Shown: positions 50,896-63,484, counted from the stretch's first letter. The stretch is DNA of 64,000 nucleotides from Aquilaria yunnanensis (GCA_039654915.1 CM077598.1:75234041-75298040), one strand, 5' to 3'. Made by a program: numbers and translations. The notes: generated from the letters alone by a model not told the origin.

Positions 50896-53800
50896 TTTGG
50901 CGCCGTCTGTGGGAACCCGCTCGCAGATTGCCGTCGTTGAGACTCGGCGTTCTAAGGACAAGGGACTCCCAAGGTCCTCGTCCGCGCCTGAGATACAACC
51001 GGCTGCTGAGCAAACACTCCCAGAGACTTCTACGCCCGAGGAGGACCGCCCTCTGGTAATCACCATGAGCTTCTTGAGGGACTTTCAGCGCTCGGTCGTT
51101 GCTGAAATGACTCAGCAGATCGACCGAAGATGGCCACAGCAGTCACAGGCCCAGAAACCCTCCTCATCAACACGCCCTCGGGAGAGAAGCCCCAAGTCTA
51201 CACACCGCAGTTCAGAAAGTGGAGATCCTCGCGGAGAATCATCCACAGAAGATATAGCCCTCGGGAAACGGCCTGTGGGACAAACCGGGTCCAAGCGACT
51301 GAGAGTCTCACAGCGAAGCAGTTCGTCGCCCGAGGCGAGGGCCCTGACCCCTCCGCGCCGAACTCGCTCCCCGAAAAGGCGCCGTCGATCTCCCTCCCGC
51401 GAAAATGGTCCTAGCGCCACTGCGCTTATGGAAAGGATATTGGCACGGCTGGACAGAGTGGAGAAGCAAGTGACCAGAAAACCCGTTTGGGACAGGCTGT
51501 CGGGGGCATTATGCGAAGATGGCTCCCCGTTTATTCACACCGTCGTTGAGGCAGCTATGCCAGGCGACTTCAGAGTGCCTAGGCTGGAGATCTATGATGG
51601 CCGGACTGATCCACAGGCCCATCTGACGAAGTACAGGCGGAGCATGATAATGCACGGAGCTGATGACGCTACCATGTGCAAATGCTTTGAAGTCAACCTC
51701 ACGGGCCCAGCAACAGCATGGTACAATTCGTTGCCCCCAGGGACTATCACTGAGTTTCAGGAGTTGTCCACAGCCTTTACCCAGCAGTTCATTGGGAGCA
51801 GGCCGACGACCAAAATGCCTGTACAGATGTTCGACATAGAGCAGAGAAACAGAGAGACGATCCGAGACTATGTCGAACGATTCAACAGGGAAGCACTCAG
51901 CGTCCCGGACTTCCGGCCCGAAATCCGCATCCTCGCTATGACACGGGGCCTTCGGCGTGACTCACAGCTGTTCTACGAGTTCTCAAAGGACCCCCCGGAG
52001 ACCCTCGGAGAATTTTACCGAAGGGCAGAGCAGCACATGACAGCCGAGGAATTGAGGATGGCGGGGCCGATGTCTGATCATCACCGCGCCGAAGGGTCCA
52101 GCCAGCAAGCTCGGCATCTTTCTGAACATACAGGTCGACCACGGCGAATGCGAGGAAAGAAACCTCAAAGTTTCACACCCTTGAGCACGACACGGACCAA
52201 CATTCTCATGGCGCTGGAAAGGCAAGGGACGCAGATTCGGCGGCCAAAGGCCATGGCCGCCGATAATAAGAAGAATGCCAAGAAGTTCTCCCAGTTTCAT
52301 CGCGACCACGGTCATGACACCGAAGACTGCTTCCAGCTGAAGAAGTACATAGAGTCGCTGATCAAACAGGGCCAACTTCGCAAGTACCTGCGGATGCCCT
52401 CCCCAAAGGGCAGAAAAGAGGAGGAAGAGAGGGCCGAAAACGAGGACTATGACTCCGACAGGCGGAGAAACAGAAGTCCAAAAAGGCGCCTTCCACCTCC
52501 AGTAGGGGTCATCCAAACCATCACCACGGGGCTCCCATCCTCGGAAAGAAAGCGGAAGGCCAGAGAAATTGCGGTTATGGAGTATCAAAGTCCATCAAAG
52601 AAATTGGCTCGCAAAGATGGCTCCACTGTCGTCTTCCCCCACGACGACCCGCTGCTGATAATGGCGAGAATAGGGAACTGGGACGTCAAGAGAGTGTTGC
52701 TTGATGATGGCTCAAATGCTGACGTCCTATTCTCGCACTTACTGCCGAGCTTGGGCATCTCCAGCAGCGAGCTGAAACCTGTCACCACGCCCACCTTCGG
52801 CGTTGGGCCATCCGAACTACCCGTCCTCGGATGGATCGACCTCCCTTTGATGATGAAAGGCACTTCGGTAGACGGAGCAGCTGAGTTGTACGCGTCCACA
52901 ATGGCAAGATTCATCGTCATGGACGTCCCGTCTTCGTACAACGCCATCCTTGGAAGGCAGACTCAGGGGAACCTGCACATTCGCCCCGATGTGAAGTACT
53001 TGATTGTCACATTCGCCACCAAGGATGGAGATGCAGAGGTCTTCATCGACCAAGCCGAGGTAAGAAAGGTGTTTGTAAAAACACGAAAGGCTCCGGCAAA
53101 CAGCTCTACACAAACGGTGGAGGCAAAGGCGCAGGAGAAAGGCAAAAAAGGAGATCCCGCAGAAGCAGAAACGGAAGCAGTAGATCTTGTCCCAGGACAA
53201 TCTACCCGAATAGGGAAGAGCTTGGCCAAAGGTGACAAGGAAAATCTTGTATCCTTTCTGCTGAAAAATAAAGATCTGTTTGCCTACTCGCCGAAAGACA
53301 TGCCAGGAGTGAACCCTGGCATAATACAGCACAGCCTCAAAGTAAGCCCGGAAGCAAAACCTATCAGGCAAAAGAAACGAAGCATCTCAGCCCACAAAAG
53401 CAACTTCGTGAAAATCGAAGTCCAGCGCCTATTGGATGCTGAAGTTATCAGGGAGGTAAAATACCCCGAATGGTTAAGCAACGTGGTCATTGCCACAAAA
53501 GAAGGTAGTAGCAAACTCCGGATGTGCATTGATTTCAGAAACTTGAACGATGCTTGCCCGAAAGACTCATTTCGCCTCCCGCCAATAGATCAACTGGTAG
53601 ATTCAACGGCCGAATACGGGCTCCTGAGCTTCCTAGATGCCTTCAGCGGCTACCATCAGATAAGGATGGACCCCGAAGATGAAGAGAAAACTGCCTTCAT
53701 CACCGAGGGAGGAACGTACTGCTATATCAGAATGCCCTTCGGGCTGAAAAATGCAGGAGCCACCTACCAGAGACTGATGAACAAGGTCTTTAAAGACTAA

Positions 53801-56362
53801 ATGGGGAGGAACATGGAAGTATATGTTGATGATATGATAGTAAAAAGCAAGCTGCCCGGCTACCACGTTGCAGATTTGGAGGAAACCTTCCAAAAGCTCA
53901 GAGCCTTCGGGATTCGCCTTAACCCCGAGAAGTGTATCTTCGGGGTGACGTCGGGAAAATTCCTTGGGTACATGGTATCCGAAAGAGGCATCGACGCCAA
54001 TCCTGAGAAGATTAAGGCTCTGCTTGAGTTCCGAACTCCTGCCACAGTTAAAGACGTGCAGAGATTAACCGGAAGAATAACCTCTCTGAGCAGGTTTATT
54101 TCCAGGTACGGAGATAGGTGTAGACCTTTCTTCAAAGTCCTCACAAAGGCAGCAAAGATGGAAGGCGACCTCGGAAGAAACAATCATCCCTGGGATGAAG
54201 ATTGCCAAAAGGCCTGGGAAGAACTCAAAGTCTACCTGGCCAGCCTGCCGACTCTGCAACAACCTCGGGAGGGAGAACCCCTCGTACTGTACCTCGCCGT
54301 CACAGAAAAGGCCGTGAGCTCGGTCCTGATAAAAGAAGAAGGGCCGAAACAATGGCCGGTCTACTACGTCAGCAAGTCCCTGCATGGCGCCGAAGTCAGG
54401 TACCCTTTGCTTCAAAAAGCTATATACGCCTTGGTGCTTGCAGGAAGAAGACTGCGACCATATTTCCAGGCTCACCCCATCATCGTCCGAAGTAGTCTAC
54501 CACTACGGGATGTTATGAAGAGAGTTGATCATTCGGGAAGGCTCTCCAAGTGGTGCATAGAGCTTGGCGAACACGACATCACGTATGAGCCTCGGAAGGC
54601 CATAAAAGCCCAAGCATTGGCAGATTTTATCGCCGAAATACCCACCACTGAGGAGAACCACTCAGATCCGAAAGAAGGTGAGCCAGAATGGACCTTGCAT
54701 GTTGACGGAGCCTCGGGGTCCGTACACCAGGGAGCTGGAATAGTTATCAGAGGACCCGAAGGCCTAGAGGTGATGAAGGCTATCAAGTTCAGCTTCAACG
54801 TCACCAATAATGTGGCTGAGTATGAAGCCCTCATAGCGGGATTACGCTTGGCCAGAAAGATTGGCGTGAGAAACTTAAGGGCTCACAGCGATTCCCAGCT
54901 GGTAGTTCGGCAGACGGCAGGAGATTATGGGGCGAAGGACCCAATCTTGGCAAAATACCACGAGCTGGTAAGAAAACTCATCCAAGAGTTTGATGCCGTG
55001 CGGATCGAAAATGTACCCCGGCGGAATAACACTGAGGCAGATTGCTTAGCGAAGTCCAAAACATACACCGAGGTACTAGACCATCCAAGCATCTCCGTGC
55101 TAAGCGTAACGACCTCGGGAATGGGGTGGAAGGACCCCATAAAGAGATACCTCACAGAGAATGAGCTTCCCGAAGACGCCGGCAATGCTGCAACACTGCG
55201 AAGACGCGCCGGAAGATTCTTCCTGATTGGTGAAGAGTTATATCGGCAAGGATATGCAAATCCGCTGCAGAGATGTGTGGGCGAAGAGGATACTGAGATG
55301 GTCCTCGAAGAAGTCCACGAAGGCATGTGCGGCTCGCACATTGGAACTGATGCCCTTGCAGCAGTGATACTCCGCCAAGGATACTTCTGGCCTACCCTGA
55401 GAAAGGACGCAAGGCAGTTCGTCCAGAAGTGCGGTAGTTGCCAGAGACATGCAAAAATCCAGAGGATACCCTCGGAAATGGTAACGTCCGCAGACTATCC
55501 TTGGCCCTTCACAGTCTGGGGTATAGACCTCATTGGGCCACTCCCCACAGCGCCCGGAGGCGTGAAATTTTGCGTGGTAGCAGTGGACTATTTCTCAAAG
55601 TGGGTAGAGGCAGAACCACTAGCAACTATCTCGGCAAAAGAAGTGCAGACGTTCGTATGGAAAAACATCGTATACAGATTTGGCATACCGAGGGTACTAG
55701 TAGCTGATAATGGATCCCAGTTCATAGACAAAGGATTCCAGGAATTCATCAGCGACCTCGGAATAAAGATGCACTTCGCCCCAGTAGCTCACCCCCAAAG
55801 CAATGGGCAGGTGGAAGTATCAAACAGGACCATAAAAGATGGCCTGAAAAAGAGACTTGGGGAAGCCAAGGGGAAATGGCCAGGAGAACTCCAAAGTGTA
55901 TTGTGGAGCTACCGAACGACGCCACGAAGAGCCACAGGGGAAACTCCCTTCTCACTCGTCTTCGGAACAGAGGCCATTATCCCAATAGAGATAGTTCAGC
56001 CTTCAATACGGGTGCAAGTATTTGATGAAGGCGGAAACGACCTCGGTCTGAGAACTAAGCTCGACCTTGTGGCCGAACACAGAGAAATAGCCGAGCTGAG
56101 AAGAAAAGCTTTCCAGCAAAGAGTGGCCGCGGCTATCAACTTAAAAGCCAGGCCAAAAGAAATCAAAAAAGGAGACCTCGTTCTCCGAAAGGCCGACTTT
56201 GCACCCCGAAGGCCATCTCACGGAGTACTTCGCACAAATTGGGAAGGACCTTATCTGGTTCTCGCCGAAGTACGAAAAGGCGTGTACAAGCTTGGCGACG
56301 CCGAAGGCGTAGAATTGAAAAACACTTGGCATTCAGACGCCCTGAAAAAATTCTACGCCTAA
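50864..56362 (+). pseudogene. Rt-E gag-pol polyprotein with one nonsense codon
   Basis: Same organisation as the Rt-D polyprotein, with ATG at 50864 inside the LTR. The only interruption is TAA at 53798-53800 (CAA in Rt-D), four codons before M-E-V-Y-V-D-D of reverse transcriptase; the frame is open before it (about 978 codons) and after it (about 853 codons). The stop is absent from other copies, so it is a private mutation rather than a regular readthrough site. The gag knuckle shows the same Cys-to-Ser change as Rt-D. Protease D-D-G-S, the archaeal-type RNase H catalytic residues and the integrase D, D and E are present. Confidence 0.94.
50898..50915 (+). other. Rt-E primer-binding site
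   Basis: TGGCGCCGTCTGTGGGAA, two bases after the LTR and inside the gag frame. Confidence 0.75.
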
Positions 56363-56511
56363 GGTTGAGCGGAAGAAATATATTGTACAAAAAATATTCT
56401 AAGTACAGGATGGTCCGGAGAAGAATGGTCTTGAGAAAATTTTTAAGTATACCAAATTGTCCAGGACAAAATTCCGCGAAGGTGCTCGCCACGAAAAAAG
56501 CAGATATGACC

Positions 56512-56912
56512 TCCCGAAGTCCGTTGAGCCACTATGCTCGGGAAAAATGGGAAGCAAGAATCTCGCAAAAGTACATGCCAAAACAAAAGCAGAGGTAATT
56601 TCCGAACACCCTTGAGCGAACGTGCTCGGGAAAAAGGGAATGAGCAATCTCGTGAAAATTTTCCTAAGTCCCTTGAGCAAATATGCTCGGGACAATAGGA
56701 AGACAGAAAAATTTGCCTGAAGGTTTTCCGAAGGCCCTTGAGCGAACATGTTCGGGATAAAAGGAAACAAAAAGCCTGCAAAAGACTTAGCCAAATTTTT
56801 ACAAACTTTCCAGAAAGTCTCTTGAGCGAGCACGCTCGGGACAAAGGAAGGTAAAAAGTTTCTTTGGTTGCAGGTTTTCCGAAAGTCTCTTGAAGCAAAC
56901 GTGTTCGGGACA
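56512..56912. repeat. Hairpin tandem array of Rt-E (6 units)
   Basis: Six hairpin cores, one fewer than Rt-A, Rt-C and Rt-D; the missing unit is the 88-bp type that Rt-B has duplicated. It lies between the pol stop (56362) and the antisense-gene stop (57041). The flanks hold no gene. Confidence 0.88.
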
Positions 56913-57040
56913 GTGGAAATGAAGAAACTTGCAAGAAAGGACTTAGCCAAAAGATTGTTCATTTAGAGCAAATCGCCTTACAAAAGAAGTGCCCAAAGAA
57001 GGAGCACAAAGGAGAAAAATAAGAGGAGCCCTAAAACAAA

Positions 57041-59389
57041 CTAGGGAGAGCCGGGCGGACGAAGACCAGGAAGCTTCAGATGCTCGACCTTGGACCACTG
57101 CCACCGAGGTCCCTCAGGAATATTTAGGCCCTCCAGAAAAGAGAGGTCCAAATCTGGGAACCTCTGCAGCACCTGGTGCCGAGCGAGGCAGAAACCGTCC
57201 TGAAAGGCGACCTTGGCCATGTCATCAGAAGTACATTTTTGAACGCCAAGGACATTGACCTCGTCCCTCAGCTCAGCAACCTCCTCTTCGAGCTCGCTTA
57301 TCCCCAGCGTCTCTCCGGACTCCTTCTTCAGAGCCTCGACCTCGGCTTGAAGAGCATTGTTCTCGTCCGTCAACCTCGACGCAAGACTGTCAGAAACAGC
57401 CTTGTCCTTGACAAGATCTTCGTTGGCGGCGAGCAGCCCCTTTACTTGGTCGCCGAGGTCGGCAATCTTCCGGGAGGAGTCCTTTTCAAGTTCTTCTCTT
57501 TTCTTCGAGAACTCCTCCCGAACGGCAGCAAGTTGCTGAGAACAATCCGCTGTCAGCTGCTGGTTGCTGGCGATCACCTTCGCAAGCGAAGCCTTCGCTT
57601 CACTGAGTTCCCGCGAAGTCGTATCCTTGGAGGCAGCCTGTCTGGCCACCCGAACTCGGAGATAACCAGCGTACTCCAGCAGCTACGGCAAGGCAAAAGT
57701 CCAGGTTAGTACAAGTCTAAACACTTAGAAAATTGAGGAAAAAAGTGTAAAGACTATACCTGAGCAGCATGCTCGGTGACTTTTGCGGCGAGGGTATTAT
57801 CCCCCGGGTGAGCCGCCGCAATGGCCCGGAAGGAGGCGTCAGTGGTGATCCCCTTGCAAATCTCTTTTGTCATCTTCGGACAATCGTCGGAGAACAAATT
57901 CATATCCTCCGTGATTGTCCAAAAGGGCTCCAAGGGGATCTTCCCCTCAGGGATTGTGGCATCGCGCAGGGCCCGTTTCCTCTCATGAATGGCCCTCCAG
58001 CCAGCAGCAAGGGGCTCCTCTGAAAGTAGGAAGGAAGTTAGGAGCAGAAGAAAAATTCACGAAAGGAAAAGGAGCTGAACTTCGCCTAAAGGCATACCTG
58101 GAAGAACCTCGGAGACAGTGTCCTCGGGATCCTCGGGCCCCTCGGAAGAAAGACCCTTACCCTTCTGCCGGTACCGCTCCTCGGCGGTGGGTACTTCTAC
58201 CACTACAGTGTTTCTGGGGGCCTCGAGGTCGAGAGGAGGCACCTCGGCGGAAGTAGCGGGGACCTCGGCCGGTGGAATTTCAACAAGACCAGCGTCTTCG
58301 CCAGCTTCTTCTTCCAAAAGCTCTGGCTGAGAAGGCTGGAGAGCCTTCCTAGCTCGCTTCGCCGAGGGTCCCGGCCCTGTCGTCTTCCTTCTTCGGGAAG
58401 CCGCCTTCTTTGTCTGCTCCCCCTTCTCCACTTGGCCAGAAAAGACGGCCTTGTAATAAGCGGCAGCCCCATCGCCCATCTCTGAAAAAGAGAAGAAATA
58501 TCAGCGTAAGTCCGAGGAAAAAGTATAAAGGGATGGAAGATTACTCACTTTCGGCAAAAGTTTCGAAAGAAGTCTCCCCCTTAAGGAGCTTGACCAGCCA
58601 GGAGTCCTTCCCGGCGATGGCGGGAGCGGGCATATTGAGGTCGGTCACGTGCTCCTTAACCACTTTCAGCTCCCGAAGGACTTCTTCGGTCATCAACCTC
58701 CAGTTGATAGGAAAGGGGTAAAGAGCACGAGGAGAGACCTCGGGAGCCCAGTCAGCGACTGCCCGAATGCGGGCGTCGAAATCCGCGAACACGGAAGCCA
58801 ACGGTGGGGTCAGCAGCATCCTCGGATCAACGACGTCTGCGTTCAGCACTCCCTGAGCCCATCTGGTCGGGACACCAGACCAGTTCTTATCCACCTTCAG
58901 GAAAAAGAACTTAGGCTGCCACCCCCGCCAGCTATCCTTCGTGTCGAAGGTGAAGGTGAATTTTTTGCTCCCGGATCCCCGAGGCAGCAGAAAATAGAAG
59001 CCACCCTTCGGAACCACATAGAGCTTGTAGTACTACATGAAAATGATGAAGTGGGGCTCTATCCCGAACACGCCACACATGCAGAGGTAGGCGTTAAAAT
59101 AGCAGTACGCGTTCGGGGGAAGCTGGTTCACAGCAATGCCATGGAATTGGCAGAACTCGCAAACCACCTTCGGGGGAGGATACCGAAGTCCGGCCTTCAG
59201 TTGGGCTCGGAAGACGGTAACCTCGTCGCCACGGTTTGAAAAAGCAAAATGGCTAGAACGAGGCAGTCTGGTCACAGCATAAGACGGAAGAAAGAATTTT
59301 TTCTTCCACCTCTCTAGTTTTTCGGGGGTGGTACAGCAAGGATGGGCCAGAAGAGGTTTCCAGCTCTCGGGAACAGGCATCGCAGACAT
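57041..59389 (-). pseudogene. Rt-E antisense gene with one nonsense codon
   Basis: On the minus strand: exon 1 59389-58549, intron 1 58548-58482, exon 2 58481-58098, intron 2 58097-58020, exon 3 58019-57760, intron 3 57759-57683 and exon 4 57682-57041. Sizes and phases are the same as in Rt-D. The only lesion seen is TAG at 59033-59035 (from CAG) in exon 1. Intron 2 contains an in-frame TGA here, as in Rt-A, so it cannot be a coding segment, which supports splicing. The C-terminal coiled coil is intact. Confidence 0.9.
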
Positions 59390-60214
59390 GATAAAGAGTT
59401 TGAGATGGAAAAGAAAATAGTTTCCAGAAAAAACTCAGAAGACGAGTTTGGAAAAAACAACAGTTTTCCAGAAAAACTCAGAAAAATAGAGGAATCAGAG
59501 TACTCTGAAAATCAAAACCCACCAAAAGATTTGCCTGAGGACGCCGTCGTGAAAGTTGGTAGGAAAAAGGTCTGATTAAAGAAGCTCCGCCACAGAAAGC
59601 AAGATAAAACGCAAGAACAGAGGGCAGAGCAGAAAAAGAGCAGAAAAACAGTAAGTGGGACTTATGATGGAATGGGCTATTTATAGGCCAAAGGTGGGTA
59701 ACCGAAAGAACATCATAAGTACCCATTGGAGGCGAACCGTCGCCGTAACTGCCCGCTGCACCCGAAAAGGCGCGCCCTCTGTAAATGACGCGCCTCTCCT
59801 CCAATGGCAAGAAGCCACGTGTCAACCACTGCGCAGAAATGGGGGACGTGCCTCCCCAAACGTGCCTGGAAAACCGGGACACGCCTCCTGATTGGGACAC
59901 GTCGTTTGACATCCCTGAGAAATGGAGACGCGCCGCTCAGTCTGACACGCTTGGCCATCAGACCTGCAGAAATAAAAAGCAGGCCACCTCGAGGACACCA
60001 AGAGACAGGCTATGGCTGAACAGCCCATGACTTTTGGGCAAGAGGTGTATCTTCGGTACAGGCTTTGCCTCGGAGACACCAAAGAATAGGCCAGGGCCGA
60101 ACAGCCCAGACCCTCGGGCAAATGGTGCGACCTCGGAACAGGTTATGCTTCCCAACAAGACTCCCAACGGCAACCTCGGAAAGAGATGCAAACCGAAGTC
60201 TTCACTTCGGCTTT
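59390..60214 (-). promoter_or_regulatory. Rt-E antisense-gene promoter and 5' leader
   Basis: TATAAATA on the minus strand at 59678-59685. An ABRE/G-box GACACGTGGC on the minus strand (59814-59823) lies about 130 bp upstream, and CCAAT about 40 bp upstream of the TATA box. No gene is visible between the TATA box and the 3' LTR. Confidence 0.68.
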
Positions 60215-60229
60215 CCAGAGGGGGGCATG
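60215..60229 (+). other. Rt-E polypurine tract
   Basis: CCAGAGGGGGGCATG abuts the 3' LTR. Confidence 0.8.
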
Positions 60230-61096
60230 TGATAGCCAAAGGCTGTCGGCTCAATCTGGCCGAATACCCTGCCACAACAACGGCCAGAAGAACTGGCGCT
60301 TCCCGGGAATAGGTGGAATCATGCACCTCGGGAGATAGCCTGAGAGCTCCGAGCCTCGGCACGCCAGTAAAACTTGAGGACTCCATTCGCCCCCCAAGGT
60401 TGTGAACAACGCGCCTTCGGAAAAGTGACACAAGACATTGCTGCCCGAATATGATATCCCCGAAGGCGGAACCCCCTGGAACTGGGAACCCCCGAACTGA
60501 GGGTAGGCATCCCGAAGAGGCTCTGTCCGAACTAGAGGATGACCTCTCCCAGGGACCTCGGGAGTACGGCAGGCGCATTTAAGGAAGCATTTAAGGAAGC
60601 CTCTGACACGTCCCGCCACAGACGTAAAAAGTCGCCCTGACGCGCAGACGCCATCAGAATCATATCATGGCCCGTCTCAGCACAAGGCTCGAGGCCATCT
60701 AGTTACCAACTATCTGTCCCCTACGCCCAGACGTTCAGGAGCATCCGACCGCACACGTGTCATGATCTGAACGGGCTAGGTATTCCTATATATACAGGAA
60801 ATAAATACTTGACAGGAAGTTGGCAGGCCGGATATACAGCTCCCACACTCTGAGAAAATACCAGGCGAGACTTTTCTGCCTTTCTCTTTGAGCTAGTGAC
60901 TTTCTCCTTCTTCCGGCCACGACTGACTTGGGCGTCGGAGGCTCCCCCCCCGGAAAAACACTCCGGGGGCCTCCTAACCCTGTTTACCAGCTTTTCAGGT
61001 ACTCTCCTTGGGGCGATCCACCTTCCAGGCGTTCTTCCTCCTAGAAGTCTCCTCAACAGTCATCATGACTCACAACGATGAGGCCTTGGGCCATCA
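60230..61096 (+). repeat. Rt-E 3' LTR
   Basis: 867 bp. It carries CCACGACTGAC and GACAGGAAGTT, variants found in Rt-B but not in the Rt-E 5' LTR. Confidence 0.95.
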
Positions 61097-61101
61097 GAGC
61101 A
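61097..61101. repeat. Target duplication GAGCA, right copy (Rt-E)
   Basis: Pairs with 50025-50029. Confidence 0.92.
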
Positions 61102-61135
61102 CAAAGGAGAAAAATAAGAGGAGCCCTAAAACAAA

Positions 61136-63484
61136 CTAGGCAGAGCCGGGCGGACGAAGACCAGGAAGCTTCAGATGCTCGACCTTGGACCACTGGCACC
61201 GAGGTCCCTCAGGAATATTTAGGCCCTCCAGAAAAGAGAGGTCCAAATCTGGGAACCTCTGCAGGACTTGGTGCCGAGCAAGGCAGAAGCTGTCCTGAAA
61301 GGCGACCTTGGCCATTTGATCAGAAGTATGTTTTTGAACGCCAAGGTCGTTGAGCTCGTCCCTCAGCTCAGCAATCTCCTCCTCCAGCTCGCTTATCCCC
61401 AGCGTCCCTCCGGACTCCTTCTTCAGAGCCTCGACCTCGGCTCGGAGAGCATTGTTCTCATCCGTCAACCTCGCCGCAAGACTGTCAGAAACAGCCTTGT
61501 CCTTGACAAGATCTCCATTGGCGGCAAGCAGCCCCTTTACTTGGTCGCCGAGGTCGGCAATCTTCCAGGAGGAGTCCCTTTCAAGTTCTTCTCTCTTCTT
61601 CGAGAACTCCTCCCGAACAGTGGCGATTTGCTGAGAACAATCCGCTGCCAGCTGCTGGTTGCTGGCGACCAGCTTCGCAAGCGAAGCCTTCGCTTCACTG
61701 AGTTCCCGCGAAGTCGCATCCTTGGAGGCAGCCTCTCTGGCCACCCGAACTCGGAGGTAACCGGCGTACTCCAGCAGCTACGGCAAGGCAAAAATCTAGG
61801 TTAGTACAAGTCTAAACACTTAGAAAATTGAGGAAAAAGAGTGTAAAGACTATACCTGAGCAGCATGCTCGGTGACTTTTTCGGCGAGGGTATTATCCCT
61901 CGGGTGAGCCGCCACAATGGCCCGGAAGGAGGCGTCTGTGGTCATCCCCTTCCAAATCTCCTTTGTCATTTTTGGACAATCGTCGGAGAGCAAATTCATA
62001 TCCTCCGTGATTGTCCAAAAGGGCTCCAAGGGGATCTTCCCCTCAGGGATTTTGGCATCGCGGAGGGCCCGTTTCCTCTCATGAATGGCCCTCCAGCCAG
62101 CAGTAAGAGGCTCCTCTGAAAGTGAGAAGGAAGTTAGGAGTAGAAGAAAAATTCACGAAAAGCAAAGGAGCTGAACTTCGCCTGAAGGCATACTTGGAGG
62201 AACCTCGGAGATAGTGTCCTCGGGATCCTCGGGCGCTCGGTAGAAAGACCCTTACCCTTCTGTCGATACCGCTCCTCGGCAGTAGGTACTTCTACCACTA
62301 CAGTGTTTCTGGGGGCCTCGAGGTCGGGAGGAGGCACCTCGGCGGAAGTAGCGGGGACCTCGGCCGGTGAAATTTCAACAAGACCAGCCTCTTCGCCAGC
62401 TTCTTCTTCCGAAAGCTCTGGCTGAGGAGGCTGGGCAGCCTTCCTAGCTCGCTTCGCTGAGGGCCCCACCACTGTCGACTTCCTTCTTCGGGAAGCCGCC
62501 TTCTTTGTCTGCTCCCCCTTCTCCACTTGGCCAGAAAAGAGGGCCTTGTAATAGGCGGCAGCCCCATCGCCCATCTCTGAAAAAGAGAAGAAATATCAGC
62601 GTAAGTCCGAGGAAAAAATATAAAGGGGTGGAAGATTACTCACTTTCGGCAAAAGATTCGAAAAAAGTCTCCCCCTTAAGGAGCTTGACCAGCCAGAAGT
62701 CCTTCCCGGCGATGGCGGGAGCGGGCATATTGAGGTCACTCTCATGCTCCTTAACCACTTTCAGCTCCCGAAGGACTTCTTCGGTCATCAACCTCCAGTT
62801 GATAGGAAAGGGGTAAAGAGCACGAGGAGAGACCTCGGGAACCCAGTCAGCGACTGCCCGAATGCGGGCGTCGAAATCCGTGAACACGGAAGCCAACGGT
62901 GGGGTCAGCAGCATCCTCGGATCAACGACGTCTGCGTTCAGCACTCCCTGAGCCCATCTGGTCGGGACATCAGACCAGTTCTTATCCACCTTCAGGAAAA
63001 AGAACTTAGGCTGCCACCCCCGCCAGCTATCCTTCGTGTCGAAGGTGAAGGTGAATTTTTTGCTCCCGGATCCACGAGGCAGCAGGAAATAGAAGCCACC
63101 CTTCGGGACCACGTAGAGCTTGTAGTACTGCATGAAAATGATGAAGTGGGGCTCTATCTCGAACACGCCACACATGCAGAGGTAGGCGTTAAAATAGCAG
63201 TACGCGTTCGGGGGAAGCTGGTTCACAGCAATGCCATGGAATTGGCAGAACTCGCAAACCACCTTCGGGGGAGGATACCGAAGTCCGGCCTTCAGTTGGG
63301 CTCGGAAGACGGTAACCTCGTCGCCGTGGTTTGAAAAAGCAAAATGGCTAGAACGAGGCAGCCTGGTCACAGCGTAAGAGGGAAGAAAGAATTTTTTCTT
63401 CCACCTCTCTAGTTTTTCGGGGGTGGTACAGCAAGGATGGGCCAGAAGAGGTTTCCAGCTCTCGGGAACAGGCATCGTAGACAT
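61136..63484 (-). pseudogene. Rt-A antisense gene, one frameshift
   Basis: On the minus strand: exon 1 63484-62644 (280 codons, fully open), intron 1 62643-62577, exon 2 62576-62194, intron 2 62193-62116, exon 3 62115-61856, intron 3 61855-61778 and exon 4 61777-61136 (open). Exon 2 is one base short near 62231-62243, which shifts the frame. The last exonic base before intron 2 is A instead of G (CCAA/GTATG), a weaker donor. It is otherwise in much better shape than the gag-pol of the same element. The domain plan is as in Rt-D, with a PF04195-like N-terminus, basic clusters and a coiled coil. Confidence 0.88.

Larger units (their letters stand above)
50030..61096 (+). mobile_element. Rt-E: Retand-type element in the Rt-A 3' region
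   Basis: 11067 bp in the same orientation as Rt-A: 5' LTR 50030-50895, primer site, gag-pol 50864-56362 with a single stop, six-unit hairpin array, antisense gene 57041-59389 with a single stop, polypurine tract and 3' LTR 60230-61096, flanked by GAGCA. The LTRs differ at 11 sites plus one indel by eye (about 1.3%). Its 3' LTR shares two variants with Rt-B that its 5' LTR lacks, so part of the divergence may be conversion rather than mutation. Confidence 0.96.

Noticed and set aside
53798..53800. The Rt-E stop codon as a programmed readthrough or frameshift site before RT
   Set aside because: Rt-D reads through the same point with CAA, and the other copies have different private stops at other places.
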